Shown here one piece after another: positions 12,140 to 19,740 of a stretch of 64,000 nt of DNA. Both the position numbers and the translations under genes were made by a program. Position 1 is the stretch's first letter, and the number at the start of each line of letters is the position of its first letter. The DNA comes from Ammopiptanthus mongolicus (lineage: Eukaryota > Streptophyta > Magnoliopsida > Fabales > Fabaceae): the NCBI GenBank assembly GCA_039655645.1, contig CM077347.1:71672741-71736740 (forward strand), read 5' to 3'. The notes beneath the pieces are model-generated. The model saw nothing but the letters and a program-made list of their open reading frames with translations, ran no database searches and was not told the DNA's origin.

Positions 12140-12378
12140 TGTAAGATAATAGTACCTCAATTTCTGTGTATATTTCATCTCCCAGAAAGGGGTTTATATA
12201 GATACAATTTACTTTAAATAAAACAAGAAATGTCCTATCTTTAGGGAAAATAAATATTCCTACCTTTAATACACAAGATCAGTCAACTAATCAAATCCCT
12301 ACAATTAGCTACAGCATCAATTAGCATTTATAGCAAGAATATTCTATTAATTATAGTATCATACAGCTCATGCTGACA
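12140..12378 (-). repeat. 5' LTR of the nested copia element
   Basis: 239 bp, differing from the 7380 copy by three substitutions and a 4 bp AGCA indel. It contains the same TATATAAA box. It is flanked on the right by the CCTTT target duplication. Confidence 0.95.
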
Positions 12379-12965
12379 CCTTTTAACCTAATTCCGGTGG
12401 CTATTTAAAGCTAAGACGCAAACATTAATGATGGAGAAAATTCATATTTTTTGGTCAACAAACGAATTCCCAGTAGGCCATTATGCAGAAAAGTTTTTTC
12501 TGCTGTGCTAGTTCTGGATAGCCTAGGAACCGAAATGGCGTGATTCCGGTGACATTCAAAATCTAACAAGCAATAATATTTATATGTAGAATTTTATAAT
12601 TTTATAGCATGTATATTGGTACCGTTGTTTAGCCAAAGTTTCACTACGGTTTAAGAAAAAAATCAAGTTTCTTTGCTCAACAAAGTAAATCTTAGATTTT
12701 GAAGTGTGCCCTTGGATGTGCTTTTCTTGATTAAAACCAATGCAATGAAAACCAATGCATTACTAAAGAGTATAGACCAGTGGCCATCGCAAAGATTCAT
12801 ATATAAAATAACCCTACAAAACCAAACAAAAGCTGCTCAACACAAATGTGCTAAAGTGTACATATTGTTGTCAATGTAAAATGATTTGTTACCTCTTCTA
12901 CAAACAAATTGCTCATGATCTTTCTTTCCTTGTGACCTAGTAACAAATCTGCAGGAAATCCAGTG
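12379..12965. other. Non-coding remainder of the outer copia region, right of the nested copia
   Basis: Apart from the CCTTT duplication I see no gene, repeat or domain. It is the continuation of 6544-7379 across the nested insertion. Confidence 0.5.
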
Positions 12966-13203
12966 ATAACAAATATGCAATCAGTTTGGCAAGAAATCGA
13001 ATGGCTCATTGCAGGAGTAAACATATTGAGACCAAATTTCACTTCTTGCGTGAGTGAATAAAGGGAAACTACAATTGTGCTTTTGCAGGTGATCTGAATT
13101 TCATAAAGTAGATATCATGACCAAGCCTATGAAAATTGAGAGATTCGAAGAGCGAAGGAGTTTTTTGAAAGTTGTATCAATAAGAGAATTGATTCAAACT
13201 TGA
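12966..13203 (+). pseudogene. Copia RNase H C-terminal remnant of the outer element
   Basis: The frame reads DNKYAISLARNRMAH, then SKHIETKFHFLRE, and after a frameshift VNKGKLQLCFC and DIMTKPMKIERFEE, the conserved tail of copia RNase H. At least one frameshift (near 13050) and a stop (TGA near 13090) interrupt it. It ends shortly before the right LTR at 13319, as expected for the end of pol. Confidence 0.75.
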
Positions 13204-13318
13204 TGTGCAGCAAATGATAGATGGAGTCTAGGTGCCAACCTAGTTGGGATGTTAGAGTCCATAGTGATGCATTAGCATATCTTGTGTGTTGAGTGAACTT
13301 TGAATTAGGTGGTTGTGT

Positions 13319-13592
13319 TGAAAGAGTATTTCAAAGTCAGTTAGTGGTTAGTAGTTATGAACTGTTGATGACAGTTATAACAGTAAAAGTGGTTAGCTCT
13401 GAGTTAGATGAGTTAGTTAGACTTATTAGTTAGAGGTCTAGCAGATCTATAAATGTGTGAAGTACTGTAAGTGCAGTAGTATATGAATTCAATAAAGAGT
13501 TAATTTTGAGTATTATTCAGCATATATATTTTCTCTCTAAATCTTCTCTGTTTTCAATAGTGTGTGTGGATTTCTTCTTCCCTTCTCCCCAA
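13319..13592 (+). repeat. 3' LTR of the outer copia element
   Basis: The first 165 bp match 6221-6385. It then carries TCTATAAAT, an AATAAAG polyadenylation-like signal and a pyrimidine-rich end. The end coordinate rests on the TAGTTTAT flank. Confidence 0.65.
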
Positions 13593-13681
13593 TAGTTTAT
13601 ATATTTAATTACTCTCACATTTGACCATATTTGAAATGTACGTACTTTAATTATTAACTTGATTTAATTTTCGTTTCGCAG

Positions 13682-13777
13682 TACTATCCAGAACGTAAAT
13701 GTTCAGTATACTCTGATGATCAACTTACCGCACTCAAGCAAGAGTGGTGCCGTTATATTGTTGATTTTATCGAATAA
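13682..13777 (+). pseudogene. Last exon of the CACTA Ulp1-type gene
   Basis: After a TTCGTTTCGCAG acceptor the frame reads YYPERKCSVYSDDQL, then LKQEWCRYIVDFIE and TAA. This is the usual C-terminal end of Ulp1-like proteins from CACTA elements. It was separated from exon 12 (ending 6193) by the two nested copia insertions, about 7.4 kb. Confidence 0.8.
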
Positions 13778-14094
13778 AGATATATATATGTAAGTGTGAT
13801 CTATTGTAGTCATTTCAAGTTTATATACCATTTTGAACTTAACAATGTTTATTTGGATATTATTGAAGGGGAGCAAGGATTTTGTTAAAGGGAAAGCAAA
13901 GGATTAATTGATCAAGGGCTTCTTCAATTAAGCTAGTACTAGCTAGGATTTTTTGGTTTTTGCTCTTGTATATAACATATTGGGTTTTCCTTACTGTATG
14001 CATGTACATGAATATACTGTGCTAAGATTGATCGAGGGCTTCTTCTTTTTTCAATCAAGCTACTGTGATATATAGTACAAGATTTTTTTGCTCT

Positions 14095-14157
<63 letters not shown>

Positions 14158-14286
14158 CCTGTTTGGTTTTGAATCATCTGTATATTGCGGGTTTTGCTTG
14201 TGTTGATTTGCAAATTGTAATGGAAAACAGGGGGAATAGATAAGAAAAGTAATTATATATATATATATATATAAAAAAAACAGGGC
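13778..14286. other. CACTA 3' non-coding region with (TA)n
   Basis: Non-coding, AT-rich. It contains a pure (TA)n run at 14097-14157 and a shorter one near 14255-14271. Two related stretches reading GGGCTTCTTC...CAAT near 13915 and 14036 suggest a small internal duplication. Confidence 0.6.
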
Positions 14287-14690
14287 ATTGCCAGCGTTTC
14301 CTTGAAGAAGCGCTGGTAAAGGTAACAAAATTGCCAGTGTTTCCTTGAAGAAGCGCTGGTAAAGGTAACAAAATTCCCAGCGTTTTCTTGAAGAAGCGCT
14401 GGTAAAGGTTTAAAATTGCCAGCGTTTCCTTGAAGAAGCGCTGGTGAAGGTTTAAAATTGCCAGCATTTTAGTAGGAAGCGCTGGAAACCTTTACCAGCG
14501 CTTCTTAAAGCAAGCGTTGGCAATTGTGTAACCTTTACCAGTGCTTATTAAAGGAAACGCTAACAATTTTATTACCTTTACCAGCGCTTCAATAAGCGCT
14601 GGCGAACTTTTCCCCCTTTTGCTAGCGAATAGATAGTCAGCGCCCGAAAGCGCTGGCGAAGGCCTAAAATAAACGCTGGTAAATCCCTTT
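14287..14690. repeat. CACTA subterminal repeat array (CCAGCG/CGCTGG units)
   Basis: At least four units spaced about 42-45 bp (near 14290, 14332, 14377, 14420), each an imperfect inverted repeat with CCAGCG on the left and CGCTGG on the right. Further half units follow in both orientations to about 14690. In En/Spm, subterminal motif arrays bind the TNPA protein and are needed for excision (family knowledge), so these are probable binding sites. Confidence 0.85.
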
Positions 14691-14702
14691 TCTGTAGTAG
14701 TG
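14690..14702 (+). repeat. CACTA right terminal inverted repeat
   Basis: The sequence ends TCTGTAGTAGTG at 14702. Its inverse complement CACTACTACAGA is the canonical CACTA terminus. Gypsy integrase coding sequence starts within two bases. Confidence 0.9.
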
Positions 14703-14704
14703 AG

Positions 14705-16141
14705 CAAGCTGAGGATAAGTACCTCGAGAGTGTGAATCGGTTGATAAAAGAAGGTAAGACTTCGGAATTCAGAAGAGGTACAGATGGTCTGCTTAGGTAT
14801 GGTGACCGGGTTTGCGTGTCGGGGGATAGAGAAGTTAAGAATATGATCTTGGAGGAAGCACACAAGAGCAAGATAAGTTTCCATCCGGTGGGTACCAAGA
14901 TGTATCATGATCTGAAGAAGCTGTTTTGGTGGCCGGGGATGAAGAAAGATGTAGCAGCTTATGTCCTAACCTGCTTGGTGTGTTAGAAAGCAAAGATTAA
15001 ACACCAAAACCCAGCAAGGTTGCTGCAATCGCTGGATGTCCCAGAATGGAAATGGGATAGTATTGCCATGGACTTTGTTTCTGGGTTCCCGAGAACTCAG
15101 AAAAGGTGTGATGCAGTCTGGGTAATCATCGATCGATTGACGAAGTGTGCTCACTTCTTACCAATCAACCAGAGTTACTCTCTAGAGCGATTAACTCAGA
15201 TTTACATCAAGGAAGTTGTAAGGCTGCATAGGGTACCTTCGAGTATCATTTCGGACCGCAATCCAAGGTTTACGTCAAGGTTTTGGAGGAGCTTACACAG
15301 TGCAATGGGAACTAAGTTAAGTATGAGTTCTGCTTATTATCCTCAAACGGATGGTCAGTCGGAACGAACAATTCAGTCATTGGAGGATCTCTTAAGAGCG
15401 TACATGTTGGAAAACATGAGAAGTTGGGATGAGTTTCTTTCATTGATCAAGTTTACTTACAACAACAGTTTCCATTCTAGTACTGGGATGGCGCCATACG
15501 AAGCACTATATGGTCGAAAGTGCAGGACTCCGTTGTGCTGGTTTGAGACGGGAGAAAGTCAGCTGTTAGGTCTAGAGTTGGTACAGCATACGACGGAACA
15601 AGTCCCTAAGATACGGGAAAAGATGAAGGTTGCAAGGGATAGGCAGAAGAGCTACGCTGAAAAGAGGAGGAGGCCTTTGGAATTCCAAGAGGGCAACCAT
15701 GTTTTCATGAGAGTTACCCCAAGAGCTGGAGTGGGCAGGGCAATCAGATCTAGAAAGCTAACACCTAAATTCATAGGACCGTTTCAGATTCTTTGACGAA
15801 TCGACCCTGTAGTCTATCAAATAGCTTTGCCACCAAACCTTTCGAATCTTCATGACGTCTTTCACGTCTCTCAGCTCAGAAAGTATTATCCCGATCCATC
15901 ACATGTGCTAGAGCCCGAATCAATCCAACTAAAAGAGAACTTGGAGTACGAAGCTGCATCTATTCGGATCATAGACCGAAGGATCAAGGAACTGCACGGT
16001 AAGCACATTCCGTTAGTAAGCGTGGAATGGAACCCAGTGACTGGTGATTCAACGTGGGAACGCGAAGCTGAGATGCGCCAGATTCATCCTTATTTGTTCA
16101 CGGGTATACGATGGAAATTTCGGGGACGAAATTTTCTGTAA
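14705..16141 (+). pseudogene. gypsy-1 integrase and C-terminal chromodomain-like tail
   Basis: This is the 3' part of a Ty3/gypsy pol whose 5' part was pushed upstream by the CACTA insertion. One frame runs from 14705 to TAA at 16139-16141, broken only by TAG at 14984-14986 and TGA at 15794-15796. It shows the integrase zinc finger ending CLVC, the core with Asp in MDFVSGFP, Asp in SDRNPRF and Glu in QSERTIQ, then the GPFQIL module and LHDVFHVSQLRKYYPD. The tail VEWNPVTGDSTWEREAEM resembles the chromodomain-like C-terminus of Tekay/Del chromoviruses. It aligns throughout with gypsy-2 at 62290-63716. Both stops replace codons that are Gln and Arg in gypsy-2. Confidence 0.9.
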
Positions 16142-16153
16142 AGGGGGTGGTAA

Positions 16154-17895
16154 TGTAACATCCCGGTTTCTCTTTGACTCTGATTGAGCTGGATAACCTC
16201 GATCAGGGCTTTGGATGATTGTGTGGTTTGTTGTGTTTTGGTTTGAGACCTAGTCTGAAGCTTAGGAATAGGCTTGAACAAGGATGGAGGTGCCTAATGC
16301 GTAAAACGAGTAACTGAGGAACTCAGAAGGCTGGAAATTCTTTTTTCGCTGAGCTTGACGGTCAAGCGTGGGAGGGCTCCACGCTCAAGCGTTGAGAAGC
16401 TTAAGCGTGGAAGGAGTTGGACGCCTCAACGTGCTGAGTGCGCTGAGCAGCTGCTCTGAGTTTGGACGCGTGTGAGACATGTGTCAGGCTAGGGAGCAGG
16501 CGAAGTGGACAAGGTTCCACGTTCAAGCGTGGAGAGATCCCACGGTAGAGCGTGGGAACGCTCAAGCGTGCAGTGTGATGAACGCTTAAGCGTGGACAGC
16601 AGAAACCATAAGTGGAGCTTCCACTTTCATCTTCTCATTTTGCACGAAACTTAAAGCTTTTCTATGAGTTAGAGAGAGAAGTTCTAAGTTCTTGAAGGAG
16701 AAAGCTTGAGGTTAGAGGTGACCGAGCCGCTGGAAGGCGATTCGGACAACACCGTTGCAATCGCGGCGAAGTTTTACACAACTCCGGGGGATTAGTTTCT
16801 CGATTCGCCCCAGGTAAAATGGAACCCCTAACACGTGTTCTCCGTGTTCTTGGCGTTCTTCGAGTCTTTGCCTTTTTCTTTGATCTGTTGAGCTTTCCAT
16901 CGGGCTAACACTATTGTGCATGTGTTGTACTCGTGATTAGGGCAAAGTTCGTACTAGCGGTGGTGCGAAGTTTGGAGCTGGGGTTGCGGTTGAGGGGCTG
17001 TTCTTAGAGGCCACGTGGTGGCTGTTCTTGAAGGAGGGCTGCGAGCTTGAGTAAGGAGGAGCGAGCCGGTGATCGCGTGGATTTGCGTGCCGACAGTTCA
17101 GGTGGGGAGAAGGAGTACTGCTGCCGTCGAGAAGGCAAGAGTAATGTAGTTTTGATTTTTGCTATGTGTAGGGAAGCCCTAACCCTACTAGTGGTTGAGC
17201 CTTGATAAGGTATCTAGACCCTAGGTTTAGCTTACTTTGGGCTATCCCCGTTATGTTTGGAAAACCTAGGTTAGAGAACTGTTAATCGAGGATGTTTGCT
17301 GATGTATGACTGTATGCTGTTGGCTGTTGTTGCTATCTGTCTGCCTATATGCTACTTAGTATATGTGATGTGCTGCTAACTGCTTATATGCAGTTGTTGA
17401 TGTTACTGCTACTATGGTGATATTATTGTTGTTGCTATGCTGTAAGCTGTAATATTTAGAGTTGTGGCGGAATGCCGTAGAATAAGTTTGGCTGTGTGCC
17501 GTGTTGTTATCGGGTTGATACCGTGGATGGTGCCGTTGCTGTTGTACTGGCTTCTTGAGGTAGTGGCTGTGTTTGTTTGAGCTGTGGCTCGTGGACGCGT
17601 GGCGTCAAGGTAGTGGCCGTGCGGATGCAGTGGCAACGTGTTGTTTCTGATTGAGAGCTTAGGTATGAGATCTGGTATCAAGCCCGTTGAGGATGTTTGT
17701 TGCATATCATCATCATCTGCCAAGTGGCGAGGTCGTATGACAGGTAGTATGGGCTGCCAGCATCATACGAGGTTAGCGGTACCTAAGTGCGGGTTCGGAA
17801 AGTAGATGGGGCAGTCAAGTGAATGGCCTTGGGGATGTTACCGGTCTCGGGAATAGTTTACGGTGACGGATGAGGTAGCTCCTATCCTGTCTTGA
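16154..17895 (+). repeat. gypsy-1 3' LTR, truncated
   Basis: The purine run AAGGGGGTGG (16141-16150) precedes TGTAACATCCC, the same start as the gypsy-2 LTRs at 56007 and 63739. It carries a cluster of dyad motifs at 16350-16600, including the perfect palindrome ACGCTTAAGCGT at 16582-16593. Homology to the gypsy-2 LTR fades near 17895, after CTCCTATC, and SCL sequence takes over by 17904. Confidence 0.85.
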
Positions 17896-17903
17896 CGCCC
17901 AAT

Positions 17904-19510
17904 CCATGACCCTATTTGTGTGCTATATGCCTTAATTGTTGTATGAAGTTGTTATGGTTATTTATATATGTTGTTAATTGTTTAATTGGTCTGTGTGATC
18001 TTGGCATGACGTTCATGAAACAAGGATTAATCTAATTGATGTGCATAAAACATAAAGATTTTGATGAGGGGTGAGATTAATGCCAAAGGATTAGTCAAGA
18101 ACCTTACGATTGATTTGGAGGGTTGAAATCTAGAAAAGCTGCTACGTTCCCAGAACTTAGACGCTGTAACAGCGTTGAGCACGCCCGTGCTCATTATTGG
18201 CACGCCCATCCTCTTTGCCCAGTAAAGCCACCACGACCATGCTCTCAGTAACACGCCCATGCCAGAAAAACGAGAAAAGTTACGCTGTTTAGCACGCCCG
18301 TGCTCTCGCATAGCACGCCCGTGCCAGTTGGCCAGCACGTCTGTGCTCAGCCCGTGCCACTGTCAGAATTAAGAAAACTTCACTGTTTTAAATTAAAAGA
18401 GATTTAATACCCTTTTTGGAATAAAAATATGATATAAGAAATTATAAAACACGGGCTTGAGGATAATAAATGAACTAGGATAACGATATGGTAAGATGTA
18501 ATAATGGAGACTTAATAAAGAGATTAATTAATAAGAAGAAGATGTTATGGGTAACGACGTACTGTTACCGATGTTGTTGGTTAAATCATTCTTGATTCTT
18601 ATTGGTCAAGTTTGATTTTGATAAATTATTCTTGATGCTGATTAGTCAAGTTTGATGTTGATAAATCATTCTTGATGCTTATTGGTCAAGTTTGATATGG
18701 ATAAATCATCGTTGATGCTTCTTGGCGGAAAGCAAACGATGAATCGCGACAGTGGAGGCCACGATGGGTGTTATCCTAGCCTTGAGGGTAGAGTTGGGTA
18801 AGGAGGTTCCATATGGCACAGACTTGCAACCAGTGGCCAGAGTGTCCTATCGATAACTTGACTACCCTGACGAGCCACAGTATGTTATCTGGATTAGTTG
18901 AGAGTATCCACGGACGTCACCCATGGTTTGGTGAGTGTTCCAACGTTGATGCAGGATGATCAACATGGATATGTACCCCTAATCGTCTTTCCAGAGTTAA
19001 TGTTTTGGATCCACATTGCATATGGAGTAGTGGAGTAGTTATGCATCGCATAGCATGTTTATAATGTGATATGATGGAATGTGTTATACTTTGTATAATG
19101 TAATATGATGTTTATGTGCTGCGTGATCATCTTGCTAACTGCTCTATTACCGTTTATGTTTATACGTACAATTCCTTACTCCCTATCAGTTGTTGTTCTT
19201 TTACATGTACCTTTGGTTATGCAGAGGATGGTGAGCTGCCAACTGAGGAGTGATCCCGAGGAGATCGCTTGCTCATAGTATAGTTTAGTTATGTTAGTTG
19301 TTTTCCAATGTAATATCGGTAGTGGTTACCAGCTCTGATCATGTGACATCGGGATTTGGGTTTTGTTTTATGTTATGTTTTTCCACAGTTACTACATTAC
19401 GTTTTAAATGTTTTGGATCATGTGGTACTTGCTACCTTTTACGTTAAAGTTTTTATTTAACTTGCATGCTTTACTTTATATTTATCGTATGCGGGGTAAC
19501 GGGTGTCACA
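17904..19510 (+). repeat. SCL LTR A, 5' truncated
   Basis: It matches LTR B from about 20627 onward, with an internal deletion near 18019. It contains eight AGCACGCCCGTGCT-like dyads at 18176-18360, a 40 bp tandem repeat (18583-18735, four units with GGTCAA), the conserved block at about 18726-18770, a splice-acceptor-like TTATGCAG near 19222, and the end GGGTGTCACA at 19510. Confidence 0.8.
18583..18742. repeat. 40 bp tandem repeat in SCL LTR A
   Basis: Units begin AAATCATTCTTGATG at 18583, 18623, 18663 and 18703. Each but the last holds TCAAGTTTGA preceded by GGTCAA or AGTCAA. LTR B has a comparable set (about 21427-21590); LTRs C and D have about two units (40378-40450, 43139-43210). Confidence 0.85.
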
Positions 19511-19740
19511 TTAAGTGGTATCAGAGCCGGTCTGTCCTACAGGCCGGGGTATGTGTCTGTTATGTTATCTTCTGTGTACTCTTATATGATTTTATATGAC
19601 GATGGTATAGAGTATTAAGTGTTTGGTGTTCGTTTTGGCTTAACTTTTATGTTAAGTAGGTTGTTTTGGACTGGTTGTCTGCCAACCAAGTCCGACCTTG
19701 TAGAAATTTTGAGGATGAAATTTTCATAAGGGGGTAGAAT
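19511..19740 (+). other. SCL core 1 (230 bp): primer site and polypurine tract
   Basis: It starts TTAAG followed by TGGTATCAGAGCC (19516-19528), complementary to initiator tRNA-Met, and ends GGATGAAATTTTCATAAGGGGGTAG, matching the pol end and polypurine tract of Tekay/Del gypsy elements. A G-C rich stem (19527-19547, loop CCT) overlaps the end of the primer site. No open frame. The core looks like a gypsy interior with all coding sequence deleted. Confidence 0.82.

Larger units (their letters stand above)
7380..12378 (-). mobile_element. Nested copia LTR retrotransposon, complete ends, TSD CCTTT
   Basis: Both LTRs, the primer site, the polypurine tract and a perfect 5 bp target duplication CCTTT (7375-7379 and 12379-12383) are present. 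The LTRs (235 and 239 bp) differ by three substitutions and one 4 bp indel, about 98-99% identical, so the insertion is recent relative to its neighbours. Coding order on the minus strand is gag, protease, integrase, RT, RNase H, the copia order. The polyprotein is broken by two frameshifts and a stop and has two catalytic-site substitutions, so the copy is defective. Confidence 0.95.
6219..13592 (+). mobile_element. Outer copia LTR retrotransposon remnant inside the last CACTA intron
   Basis: A direct repeat starting TGAAAGAGTATTTC occurs at 6221 and 13319. The repeat carries a TATA-like TATAAAT and, in the right copy, AATAAAG, as LTRs do. Between the copies lie a GAG-pre-integrase fragment (6412-6543) and the RNase H end (12966-13203) of one copia polyprotein; everything between was lost or displaced by the nested copia at 7380-12378. 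The intron sequence TAGTTTAT flanks both ends (6211-6218 and 13593-13600), and removing the insertion rejoins a plausible intron. That flank is 8 bp where copia normally duplicates 5 bp, so the exact ends are uncertain. Confidence 0.7.
1..14702 (+). mobile_element. CACTA (En/Spm) DNA transposon, right part, with nested retrotransposons
   Basis: The left end lies before the window. The element is recognised from a TNP2-type transposase, a second multi-exon gene downstream, a dense array of short subterminal repeats (14287-14690) and a right terminus reading CTGTAGTAGTG, the inverse complement of the CACTA family terminus CACTACTACAG. Sequence directly after 14702 is gypsy integrase, so the transposon landed in a gypsy element; the expected 3 bp target duplication cannot be tested without the left end. 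Two copia elements are nested in its last intron. Both genes carry premature stops, so this copy is probably not autonomous. Confidence 0.9.

Noticed and set aside
13939..14328. Minus-strand frame with long IYIYIY run
   Set aside because: Translation of the TA microsatellite; not a membrane protein.
14492..14908. Minus-strand frames over the CACTA end and gypsy-1
   Set aside because: They span the transposon boundary and lie antisense to integrase; they are shadows.
18176..18360. Possible CRISPR-like array (short repeats with spacers)
   Set aside because: Repeats are 14 bp, degenerate, irregularly spaced and lie in plant LTRs; there are no cas genes.
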